From NCBI GenBank assembly GCA_902775835.1, contig CACYNZ010000076.1:1-12838 (forward strand): a stretch of 12,838 nucleotides of DNA, read 5' to 3'. This document shows positions 1 through 8,746 of the stretch, one piece after another. The notes under the pieces were generated by a model. That model worked only from the letters and a program-made list of their open reading frames with translations, made no database searches and was not told the DNA's origin. Positions within the stretch are counted from its first letter, which is position 1. Each line of letters opens with the position of its first letter. The position numbers and the translations under genes were made by a program. The DNA is from an uncultured Eubacteriales bacterium. Lineage in GTDB: Bacteria; Bacillota_A; Clostridia; Christensenellales; Aristaeellaceae.

Positions 1-762
1 GACCTTCAGCCTGAGCTTTTGCTCCAGCCATCTGGTTACGCTTGCCATTACACGGTTTGCCGCCGCCTCGCTTTTCAAGAAGATATCGCAGTCATCTGCG
101 TACCGAACAAATCTCAGTCCTCGTTGCTCCAGTTCCTTGTCAAACTTATCAAGATACACATTGCTCAGTATCGGTGAAAGAGGCCCTCCCTGGGGTACTC
201 CTTCCTCCGTTGGACTGACAAGCCCGTCTTCCATTACTCCCGCACGCAGAAAACTCCGTATCAGGTGGAGTACGGTCGCATCATTGATTCGCTCCCTGAG
301 TATGGAAATCAGTTTGTCGTGATTCACGGTGTCAAAATATTTCTCGATGTCCAGGTCCACTATCCAGTCGTACCCTTCATTCAGGTACTCCACTGCCTTG
401 GCCATTGCTGTGTGACAGCTTCTGTTGGGTCTGAATCCGTGACTGCATTCGCTGAAATAGCGGTCGTATCCCCGGATCAGCACCCGTGCCACTGCCTGTT
501 GGATAACCCTGTCCACCACCGTCGGTATTCCCAACGGCCGCAGCTTTCCATTCGGCTTCGGTATGTATACTCTCCGTACCGGCTGAGGCTTGTATTTCCG
601 CCCACGGATCTGCTCTTTTATCTCCTCTCCGTGTTCCACGAAATACAGATTCAGTTCACCAACGGGCATGTGGTCAACTCCTGCCGCTCCGTGGTTACTT
701 TGAACTTCATGGATCGCTGCCTGAATATTGAGATCGTCCAGAATCCTCTCAATCAGTTCCAC
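1..762 (-). CDS. ltrA: Group II intron reverse transcriptase/maturase, N-terminal 254 residues
   Basis: Intron-encoded reverse transcriptase/maturase that helps the intron RNA splice and copies it into DNA at new sites. The visible 254 residues cover the RT fingers and palm: RGRKYKPQPVRRVYIPKPNGKLRPLGIP (about 53-80, shown here only as a landmark by its KPNGKLRPLGIP core), the first metal-binding Asp in VDLDIEKYFDTVNH (about 136-148), PQGGPLSPILSN (190-201) and the catalytic YADD (221-224). The remaining palm, the thumb/maturase X domain and any HNH domain lie beyond the left edge. No ATG exists near the 5' end. I chose a GTG start at 762 because GAGGAG lies 6 nt upstream (769-774) and the protein then begins MELIERILDD, as family members do. 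The frame stays open upstream to a TGA near 890. No stop or frameshift interrupts the visible part, so the element may be active. Confidence 0.93.
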   Translation of the reverse strand, partial: MELIERILDDLNIQAAIHEVQSNHGAAGVDHMPVGELNLYFVEHGEEIKEQIRGRKYKPQPVRRVYIPKPNGKLRPLGIPTVVDRVIQQAVARVLIRGYDRYFSECSHGFRPNRSCHTAMAKAVEYLNEGYDWIVDLDIEKYFDTVNHDKLISILRERINDATVLHLIRSFLRAGVMEDGLVSPTEEGVPQGGPLSPILSNVYLDKFDKELEQRGLRFVRYADDCDIFLKSEAAANRVMASVTRWLEQKLRLKV

Positions 763-1270
763 TTGTAGCTCCTCTTTCTGCTTGTAAAGCTGTACGGAAT
801 CGCCTTCCTGCTCTTGGGCCTCCGCGAGCTTACGCTCCCGCTTGCTGGGCTTATCTTCAGTTACAGGCTGTCCGCACCTTGCTCACAGCGATTTGCTAAG
901 TTACGACATTAGGCCCTTCCCGACGTTTCCGTCAGTACTATGGCCTCAGCTGACTCCCGGTCATGAGCTTTTTATCGCACGTGCTTTCGCACGCTGACCG
1001 GGCCTCCCGGGGTAAGACACGATTCTTTCACCACACAACCTCCGGATTTACTGCTTCGGTTTTACGTTTACCTTTCGGGCTTCGGTTTGTGAGGCAACCT
1101 TGCCCACCGTTTAGCCTCATATCCGGTTTCTATTCGTAGGCTCGTTGGCTTTGCTACACTGCTTCCTCCCCCTCTGCCATTGCTGACAGCGGCTTGCAGT
1201 TCACTACACTTGGCGGTAACTACCCGTGGCAGGACTTCCACCTGCAAGAATCGTGCCATGCCCGGCACAC
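1..1270 (-). mobile_element. Group II intron, 5' portion (3' end outside the window)
   Basis: The minus strand starts with GTGTG at 1270, matching the group II 5' consensus GUGYG. About 508 nt of ribozyme-type RNA (domains I-IV) follow before a reverse transcriptase ORF that runs off the left edge, so domains V and VI and the 3' splice site are not visible. A long hairpin (CCCGGTCA/TGACCGGG, 956-963 with 995-1002) encloses an inner GCGTGC-type hairpin and ends in CTCA (minus strand, 964-967). That CTCA could act as EBS1, pairing with TGAG of the exon just before the splice site (IBS1). The insertion point lies directly after the terminator stem of the neighbouring operon, on the same strand, which is the habit of IIC introns. 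Class assignment is inference; the boundary and the RT are clear. Confidence 0.85.
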
Positions 1271-1273
1271 CTC

Positions 1274-1300
1274 AAAAAGGGAGAGGCGATGCCTCTCCCT
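1274..1300 (-). terminator. Rho-independent terminator of the isocitrate dehydrogenase operon; intron target
   Basis: A 10-bp stem (1278-1287 with 1291-1300, AGGGAGAGGC with a GAT loop) is followed on the minus strand by TTTTT. It sits 14 bp after the stop of the isocitrate dehydrogenase gene. The group II intron begins 3 bp past the T run, so the terminator stem is intact and forms the 5' exon of the intron. Confidence 0.9.
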
Positions 1301-1314
1301 GTAAAAAGACTGTG

Positions 1315-2436
1315 TCACGCGTTCAGTACTTCAAGCAGCGCATCCCCGAAGGCCGCGGCAGTGCAGCCCTCCCGGGTGCCGTTGGCCACAATGCCCTTCT
1401 CCTTTACCTGGATCATGGCCGTCCGGAGCGCACGCCCCTTTTCCTGGCATCCGATATGTTCCAGCATCATGGCGGCGGCGATCAGGATGCTCTCCGGGCT
1501 TGCGTATTCCCCGAGACCTTCCTCCACCAGCCGGGGTGCCGAGCCATGGATGGCCTCGAACATGGCATAGGCATCCCCCAGGTTCGCGCTGCCCGCGGTG
1601 CCCACGCCGCCCTGAATCTGGGCCGCTTCATCCGTCAGAATATCGCCGTACAGATTCGGCGTCAGCACCACCTGGAATCCGGACCGGACCTGTTCGTTGA
1701 CCAGGTTGGCGGTCATGATGTCCACGTAATACTCGTCCGTCTCGATCTCCGGGTATTCGGCGGCCACTTCATGCGCGATCCTGGAGAACAGACCGTCTGT
1801 CTTCTTCATGATATTGGACTTGGTCACGATGGTGACCCGCTTTTTCCCCTGATTGCGCGCAAACTCATAGGCCGCTCTGGCAATGCGCCGGGTTCCGGGC
1901 ACGGTGATCACCTTGAAGTCAAAGGCCAGAAGCCCTTCCTCCTCAATGCCCAGACTGCCCAGGGTATACTCGCCCTCCGTGTTCTCACGGAAGAATGTCC
2001 AGTCAATCCCCTGATCCGGCACGCTCACCGGGCGCACATTGGCATACAGGTCCAGCTCCCGGCGCAGCGTCACATTCGCGCTGGTCATGGTGCCGCCGCT
2101 GGGCGTGGTGGTGGGTCCCTTGAGCAGCACCGGGCACGCCTTGATCTGCTTCAGCGTATCCTCAGGAACGCTCTGGTTCACCTCCAGCCTGTGCTCAATG
2201 GTCAGCCCGGAAATGGGCACAAGGCAGATCTGCCCTTCGTCCAGTTCCTTCTTGAGCAGGCAGCGCAGCACGCGCTCCGCCTCCCGCATGATCACCGGAC
2301 CGATGCCGTCTCCGGGCACCAGGCCGATGGAAAGCGGTCTTGCGTGAAAATCCACAGCCGGCTGCTTTCCCATGTTTTGCGCCCGTTCCACCTGGGAACG
2401 GTACAGGGATTCAAAATATTCTCCTTCGCGACTCAT
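1315..2436 (-). CDS. Isocitrate/isopropylmalate dehydrogenase family protein, probably isocitrate dehydrogenase
   Basis: Beta-decarboxylating dehydrogenase of 373 residues, expected to oxidise and decarboxylate isocitrate to 2-oxoglutarate in the cytoplasm. Visible motifs are the N-terminal nucleotide-fold VPGDGIGP (about 40-47), the substrate loop TSANVTLRRELDLYANVRP with its Ser, Asn and two Arg, ENTEGEY, the catalytic-lysine segment TKSNIMKKTDG, the metal-binding signature NLYGDILTDEAAQIQGG and EAIHGSAP. It has about 34 extra residues before the fold starts. It is the last gene of a three-gene operon, 13 bp after the GntR gene, with a terminator just behind it. The neighbouring citrate synthase-like gene favours isocitrate as substrate. 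Homoisocitrate or 3-isopropylmalate remain possible, and cofactor choice (NAD or NADP) cannot be read safely. Confidence 0.85.
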   Translation of the reverse strand: MSREGEYFESLYRSQVERAQNMGKQPAVDFHARPLSIGLVPGDGIGPVIMREAERVLRCLLKKELDEGQICLVPISGLTIEHRLEVNQSVPEDTLKQIKACPVLLKGPTTTPSGGTMTSANVTLRRELDLYANVRPVSVPDQGIDWTFFRENTEGEYTLGSLGIEEEGLLAFDFKVITVPGTRRIARAAYEFARNQGKKRVTIVTKSNIMKKTDGLFSRIAHEVAAEYPEIETDEYYVDIMTANLVNEQVRSGFQVVLTPNLYGDILTDEAAQIQGGVGTAGSANLGDAYAMFEAIHGSAPRLVEEGLGEYASPESILIAAAMMLEHIGCQEKGRALRTAMIQVKEKGIVANGTREGCTAAAFGDALLEVLNA

Positions 2437-2449
2437 ACGCTTCCCGCCT

Positions 2450-3097
2450 TCACTGAACTTTCTTGCCCTGCCGGATGTTCTCCTGTGCCCTGCGGATATG
2501 CTCCACCATCAGTTCCTCCGCCAGGTCCCCGTTTTTCGCAGCGATCGCCTCATAGATCGCCCGGTGTTCCGCCAGGGAAGCCTCCGCGCGGTTGGGTGTG
2601 GAAATGGAGACCTTCCTGTACTTCATCACCCTGCGGTGAAGCGGCTCCAGCGTATAGCGCAGCGGCGTGCTCCCGCAGATGCGGTACAGTGTCTGATGAA
2701 AGCGGCTGTCCATGTTCTTGATGCCGTCCGCATCCTTTTTCCCGGTATAGTACTCCTGTACATCCAGGGCTTCCTTCATTTCATTGAGGTCTTCCTCGCT
2801 GGCGTTCTCCGCGGCCTTTCTCGCGGCCATGCCCTCGATCTTCATCCGGATGTCATAGATATCCAGGATTTCCTGCATGCTCACGCCCACCACCCGTGTA
2901 CCCTTGGCGGTGATTTCCAGAAGATGCTCCTCCTCCAGGCGCCCGATGGCCTCCCGGATGGGCGTGCGGCTGACCTTCATGTCCTCGCTGAGCTTGGCCT
3001 CGGTGAGATACTCGCCCGGCGCGTACACTTCCGTGAGAATTTCCCTTTCCAGTTCTTCAAACACCTGATCGGCAAGCGATATCATCTGATGGTCCAC
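2450..3097 (-). CDS. GntR-family transcriptional regulator (FadR/FCD subfamily)
   Basis: Cytoplasmic DNA-binding regulator of 215 residues, normal for this subfamily. The N-terminal winged helix-turn-helix (about 8-72) shows LSEDMKVSRTPIREAIGRLE and the wing GTRVVGVS. The all-helical FCD ligand domain (about 78-210) contains its metal-site residues in MDSRFH, EHRAI and MVEHI, so a carboxylate ligand is expected. The start is GTG at 3097, fixed by GGGAGGG 6 nt upstream; a later Met lacks such a site. The gene lies between the citrate synthase-like gene (15 bp upstream) and the dehydrogenase gene (13 bp downstream) on the same strand, so it probably controls its own operon. The ligand may be citrate or another pathway acid; that is inference. 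Confidence 0.93.
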   Translation of the reverse strand: MDHQMISLADQVFEELEREILTEVYAPGEYLTEAKLSEDMKVSRTPIREAIGRLEEEHLLEITAKGTRVVGVSMQEILDIYDIRMKIEGMAARKAAENASEEDLNEMKEALDVQEYYTGKKDADGIKNMDSRFHQTLYRICGSTPLRYTLEPLHRRVMKYRKVSISTPNRAEASLAEHRAIYEAIAAKNGDLAEELMVEHIRRAQENIRQGKKVQ

Positions 3098-3112
3098 TCT
3101 GATCCCTCCCGG

Positions 3113-4489
3113 TTAAATCAGTCCAAGCTCACCATTGGTCAGCTCGGAGATCTTGGTTTCCAGTTCACGTACGCTCAGGGAAGACTGACGGCCCTTGGCA
3201 AAGGTATCGTCAATCCACGCCTTCATGGCAACCACCAGCTCATCCTGCTTCCCATAGCATCTCGACGGCGGCAGCTGATAGTTTTCGTTGATCCAGTAGG
3301 CAATGCCCGCAAGCCCGGAGTTCGGCCCGATCATGACGGTGGCCGGACGCTTGAGCAGCTTCTTGGTATTGAAAATATTGTAGATTTCCTCATCCTTCAT
3401 CAGACCGTCGGCATGGATGCCGGCTCTTGTCATATTGAAGGAACGTCCCACAAAGGGCGTCATCGGCGGAATCTCGTATCCGATCTCTTCCTTGAAATAC
3501 TGCGCAATGTCCGTGATCGCCGTGGTATCCATGCCGTCCAGGGATCCGCGCAGCGCCGCGTACTCAAAGCACATGGCCTCCAGCGGGATATTGCCCGTGC
3601 GCTCCCCGATGCCCAGCAGCGAACAGTTCACGGCGCTGGCGCCGTAGAGCCATGCCGTGCTGGCATTGGTGACGGCCTTGTAGAAATCGTTGTGTCCATG
3701 CCACTCCAGATACTCGCTTTCCACATCCGAGTAATGCTGCAGGCCGTAGACAATGCCGGGCACGCTTCTGGGCAGGGCCACTTCCGGATAGGGCACGCCG
3801 TAGCCCATGGTGTCGCAGGCGCGGATACGCACCGGAATGCCCGCGTCCTTGCTCATGTTCATGAGCTCATTGACAAAGGGCACCACAAACCCGTAAAAGT
3901 CCGCGCGGGTAATGTCTTCGAGGTGGCAGCGCGGCATGACGCCGGACTCAAAGGCCAGGGCCACGGCTTCCAGATACATTTTCATAGCCTCGGCGCGGGT
4001 TTTCTTCATCTTCTTGAAGATGTGATAATCGCTGCAGCTCACCAGAATGCCGGTTTCCCGGATGCCCATGTCCTTGACCAGCTTGAAGTCATCCTTGTTG
4101 GCCCGGATCCATGTGGTGATCTCCGGGAACTTGAGCCCGGTATCCCGGCACAGTTCCAGAGCCTTGCGGTCCTTCTCGCTGTAGACGAAGAACTCCGTCT
4201 GCCGGATGATGCCCCAGGGACCGGCCAGACGGCTCATGAGCTTGTACAGATCGCGGATCTGTTCCGGCGTATACGGGTCCTGGGACTGCTGGCCGTCCCG
4301 GAAGGAAGTGTCCGTGATCCATATCTCATTGGGCATGCCAATGGGCACGCGGCGATGGTTGAACATGATCCGGGGGACAGACTCGTAGTCATATATATCC
4401 CGGTACAGGACCGGGTCCTTAACATCCTGAAGCGGATAGTGCAGATTCTGCTCCTCAAGGAGGTTCGTTTTCGGTGACAGTTCCAGCAT
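3113..4489 (-). CDS. DRE-TIM metallolyase, probable (Re)-citrate synthase; homocitrate synthase possible
   Basis: Claisen-condensing enzyme of the HMGL-like (isopropylmalate/homocitrate synthase) superfamily, 458 residues. It would join acetyl-CoA to a 2-oxo acid, most likely oxaloacetate to give citrate. Visible signatures are the metal/substrate motif DTSFRDGQQ (60-68, with Ser-Phe where most relatives have Thr-Leu), HLEDITRADFYGFV, the metal-binding HGHND (264-268) and GERTGN. The C-terminal part continues past the barrel but no leucine-type regulatory domain is evident. The N-terminal LYRDIYDYESVPRI stretch resembles what I recall of clostridial (Re)-citrate synthases, which are unrelated to the common Si-type enzyme. 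The ATG at 4489 is preceded by GGGAGA 8 nt upstream; a longer reading to 4633 would cross the promoter. It is first in an operon with a GntR regulator and a dehydrogenase. Exact substrate is not proven by sequence. Confidence 0.8.
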   Translation of the reverse strand: MLELSPKTNLLEEQNLHYPLQDVKDPVLYRDIYDYESVPRIMFNHRRVPIGMPNEIWITDTSFRDGQQSQDPYTPEQIRDLYKLMSRLAGPWGIIRQTEFFVYSEKDRKALELCRDTGLKFPEITTWIRANKDDFKLVKDMGIRETGILVSCSDYHIFKKMKKTRAEAMKMYLEAVALAFESGVMPRCHLEDITRADFYGFVVPFVNELMNMSKDAGIPVRIRACDTMGYGVPYPEVALPRSVPGIVYGLQHYSDVESEYLEWHGHNDFYKAVTNASTAWLYGASAVNCSLLGIGERTGNIPLEAMCFEYAALRGSLDGMDTTAITDIAQYFKEEIGYEIPPMTPFVGRSFNMTRAGIHADGLMKDEEIYNIFNTKKLLKRPATVMIGPNSGLAGIAYWINENYQLPPSRCYGKQDELVVAMKAWIDDTFAKGRQSSLSVRELETKISELTNGELGLI

Positions 4490-4527
4490 GGTTTCATCTC
4501 CCGACTCTTTTGGTATGTCAGTATCCC

Positions 4528-4556
4528 AGTATATGAACACAATTGCATAATGTAAA
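4528..4556 (-). promoter_or_regulatory. Sigma-A-type promoter of the citrate synthase-GntR-dehydrogenase operon
   Basis: On the minus strand, TTTACA (4551-4556) and TATACT (4528-4533) are separated by exactly 17 bp. The -10 box ends 38 bp before the ATG of the first gene, leaving a leader of about 30 nt that carries the ribosome binding site. Confidence 0.8.
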
Positions 4557-4560
4557 GCAG

Positions 4561-4632
4561 ATTTCTGCAGAATACACAAAAAATACAGAAATATGCCCGT
4601 TTTTCTGCATGAATGTCCCAATTCTTCCTGCA
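4561..4632 (-). promoter_or_regulatory. Candidate operator region upstream of the citrate synthase promoter
   Basis: A perfect 10-bp palindrome, TTCTGCAGAA (4563-4572), lies 6 bp upstream of the -35 box. The half-site TTCTGCA recurs at 4603-4609 and, with one change (TCCTGCA), at 4626-4632, giving spacings of about 40 and 23 bp. This arrangement could bind the operon's GntR regulator or another factor. There is no direct evidence for binding. Confidence 0.35.
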
Positions 4633-4685
4633 TTTTTGCGTTCTATTATTCCAAAAGCCGGAAGACAGGGAAACCGGATACCTCG

Positions 4686-4738
4686 AGACCGCGCCGCTGC
4701 CGGATCTTCTCCGTATTTTCTCCCGCTCCATGACATAC
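4686..4738 (+). repeat. Imperfect 54-bp direct repeat, copy A
   Basis: This stretch matches 5981-6034 at about 44 of 54 aligned positions with one single-base gap. The core TTTTCTCCCGCTCCATG is identical in both. Eight of the nine substitutions are transitions. Copy B overlaps the leuS promoter; copy A has only degenerate -35 and -10 boxes and precedes no gene on the plus strand. The role is unknown. Confidence 0.6.
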
Positions 4739-4758
4739 CCCGGGGTTTGACGGAAACG

Positions 4759-4811
4759 AAAAAAAATGCCCTGAATTCCGGCCGCACAAAGCCGGCATTC
4801 AAGGCATTTTT
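4759..4811. terminator. Rho-independent terminator after the aldo/keto-reductase-like gene (probably bidirectional)
   Basis: AAAAATGCC (4762-4770) pairs with GGCATTTTT (4803-4811). The stem continues inward with TGAAT/ATTCA and CCGGC/GCCGG pairs around a short CGCACAAA-type loop. On the minus strand it is followed by eight T residues (4759-4766), which suits termination of the gene ending at 4876. On the plus strand five T residues follow, so it could also stop rightward transcripts. Confidence 0.85.
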
Positions 4812-4875
4812 CAGACAATACAAGCCGTATCAGAGCGTTGACAATATGGACTACTCCATACCCTGCAGAAACCTT

Positions 4876-5715
4876 TCAGCCCCTCATCCTGTCTGCCCGC
4901 TGAATGGCTTCCAGCGTATACTGACTGTCCAGCGCAGGCTGATCCTCCTTTTGAGGGAACATGCCCACCACCACAGCATCGGTATCCTTGATGTTTTCAA
5001 AAGCCTCAATAAAGGCACTTCGCACCTGCTCCTGGGAAGTGCACCGCCTGGTGGCTCCCAGGATTTTGAAAGCCAGGCACGGCTTGGGCACCCTGCGGAT
5101 CATCTCGTACATCACCGGAATATCCTCTTCCTCAAAGCGTTCCCCCGTGTTCGCCTTTCCGCTGATGGAGCTGCTGACGCGATCGCTGCCCAGGCTCAGG
5201 TTGTATACGCAGGACATATAGAAATCCGCGCCCCAGTCATGCTCCTCCGCATATTCCATCACCTCCGGCATATGCGTTCCAAGCCCTGCCGGAATCCCCT
5301 GATCCCGGATGATCCTGATGCGTTTCTTCAGTTCGTCATATTTCTTTTCCTTGAAGAGAGCGTCCGTCACGCTGCCATGATGATAGATCGCGCTGGGTTT
5401 GTACTGCATGATCTGACGGATATGGCCTTCATAGTTCCAGAATTCCCCGCCCGTCATGCAGATCCAGTTCAGATTCCCGCCATCCTGACGGAATTCATGG
5501 ATGATCCGCATGATGTGCATGTCGCCCCGGAGCAGCATGGTATTGATACCATGCTCCTGGCAGCGGAACAGCGTTTCCTTGATCCGCTGTGTCGTGAAAT
5601 AATCCCGCATCTGCCAGTCAAGCGCTTCATTCACATGAGAATTGCCGCTGAAGGGATTTCCTCCAACGATCAGCCTCGTCACGCTGGTGTTTCCCAATTG
5701 AATTGTGGGCAGCAT
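4876..5715 (-). CDS. Aldo/keto-reductase-like TIM-barrel protein, function unknown
   Basis: A 279-residue cytoplasmic protein whose pattern follows an aldo/keto-reductase barrel: LGNTSVTRLIVGGNPFSG at the start, ETLFRCQEHGINTMLL on an early strand, GIPAGLGTHMPEVMEYAEEH, ADFYMSCVYNLS, and VVVGMFPQKEDQ near the C-terminus. The usual catalytic Asp/Tyr pair (DTA...Y) is replaced by NTMLLRGD, so a classical NADPH reductase role is doubtful. No signal peptide or membrane segment is seen. The start is the ATG at 5715 with GGAGG 8 nt upstream; the TTG five codons earlier overlaps that site. It stands alone on the minus strand, with its own terminator, between the citrate synthase operon and the divergent leuS leader. 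I do not recognise a specific substrate. Fold assignment is fairly firm, function is not. Confidence 0.75.
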   Translation of the reverse strand: MLPTIQLGNTSVTRLIVGGNPFSGNSHVNEALDWQMRDYFTTQRIKETLFRCQEHGINTMLLRGDMHIMRIIHEFRQDGGNLNWICMTGGEFWNYEGHIRQIMQYKPSAIYHHGSVTDALFKEKKYDELKKRIRIIRDQGIPAGLGTHMPEVMEYAEEHDWGADFYMSCVYNLSLGSDRVSSSISGKANTGERFEEEDIPVMYEMIRRVPKPCLAFKILGATRRCTSQEQVRSAFIEAFENIKDTDAVVVGMFPQKEDQPALDSQYTLEAIQRADRMRG

Positions 5716-5980
5716 TGCCGTTACCTCCAATATATACAGAATGCAGTTTATGGAACAGTGATCAGACAGGAACAGATCTGGATTTCTGGTATCACATTAT
5801 CATAATGGTCTGTCCAGAGCAAGTGCTTCATTCTGTTTCCAAAACAAAGAATTTCCTGTCGTAGATCCATGTGCACAGCAGAATCATCACGTTCAGAAGA
5901 AATGACAGGAAGATCCTCTGAGGGTCCACAGCATTTCATCCCGCCGTTTCTTACGCTCGTCTAACTCCGGAAACCCCTGC
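5716..5980. other. Divergent intergenic region, no gene seen
   Basis: This stretch separates two divergently transcribed genes. A small inverted repeat ATTAT-G-ATAAT lies near 5795-5806 and could belong to the promoter of the minus-strand gene, but no box pair with good spacing stands out. A 63-codon minus-strand reading frame (5748-5939) has no ribosome binding site and no recognisable protein features. Confidence 0.5.
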
Positions 5981-6034
5981 AGACCGCACCGTTACTGGAT
6001 TTTCTCTTTACTTTTCTCCCGCTCCATGGTATAC
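5981..6034 (+). repeat. Imperfect 54-bp direct repeat, copy B
   Basis: Same element and orientation as the copy at 4686-4738. Here it contains the leuS promoter: the shared core forms the spacer between the -35 and -10 boxes. The two copies flank the aldo/keto-reductase-like gene. Confidence 0.6.
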
Positions 6035-6035
6035 T
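6007..6035 (+). promoter_or_regulatory. Sigma-A-type promoter of leuS
   Basis: TTTACT (6007-6012) and TATACT (6030-6035) are 17 bp apart. Transcription would begin near A6042, giving a leader of about 245 nt, the right size for a T-box. Confidence 0.8.
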
Positions 6036-6041
6036 GCCGCC

Positions 6042-6262
6042 AGTCACATTGATCGGGAACGTGGTCCGGGCGCCTTTTCAGAGACCTGCGGGATGCTGCG
6101 ACGCAGGAAGGCCGGAAGACTGCCGCTCGCCCGGGAGTGAACCTGAAACAGGCGGCCGGCCCCCGATAAAGGGCACATAAGTGGTCCTGAACAGGACAAG
6201 CAAAGTGGTACCGCGGAAGATATGTTTCGTCTTTGCATCGGCAGAGAGGAAGCATTTTTTTT
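6042..6262 (+). promoter_or_regulatory. T-box leader (tRNA-sensing riboswitch) of leuS
   Basis: The T-box core AAAGTGGTACCGCGG lies at 6202-6216. Its UGGU can pair with the ACCA end of an uncharged tRNA, fitting a tRNA with discriminator A such as tRNA-Leu. An antiterminator forms from CAAAG (6201-6205) with CTTTG (6231-6235) around the T-box bulge. It uses bases of the terminator stem (6222-6255), so the two exclude each other. Upstream hairpins include a Stem III-like GTCCTG/CAGGAC (6184-6197), CCGGGCG/CGCCCGG (6066-6072 with 6128-6134), and a distal arm CCTGCG/CGCAGG (6085-6090 with 6102-6107) preceded by AGAGA. A leucine codon CTG at 6143-6145, inside GTGAACCTGAAAC, is the best candidate specifier, but Stem I does not fold fully into the standard shape by eye. 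Low charged tRNA-Leu should raise leuS expression. Confidence 0.92.
6222..6262 (+). terminator. Regulated intrinsic terminator of the leuS T-box
   Basis: A 15-position stem (6222-6236 with 6241-6255, one G/G mismatch and two G-T pairs) closes an ATCG loop and is followed by eight T residues (6255-6262). The 5' arm contains the CTTTG needed for the antiterminator. Confidence 0.92.
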
Positions 6263-6288
6263 ACGTACTTGAAGAAGGGAGCACATCC

Positions 6289-8703
<2,415 letters not shown>

Positions 8704-8746
8704 TTTTCCTTCTTTCAGTCGTTATATGGGCAGGAGGTGATGCCCG

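Noticed and set aside
137..768. Plus-strand open frames in the intron
   Set aside because: They lie opposite the reverse transcriptase, whose YADD and PQGG motifs prove the minus frame.
1180..4477. Long plus-strand open frames (513 and 701 codons) opposite the minus-strand operon
   Set aside because: They are antisense to the well-identified dehydrogenase, GntR and citrate synthase genes and lack ribosome binding sites and domain signatures.
4490..4823. Extended or overlapping minus-strand ORFs upstream of the citrate synthase start
   Set aside because: They cross the promoter and terminator region; the ATG at 4489 with GGGAGA is the supported start.
5748..5939. 63-codon minus-strand frame in the divergent region
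   Set aside because: No ribosome binding site, no conserved features, and it lies across the regulatory region of the downstream gene.
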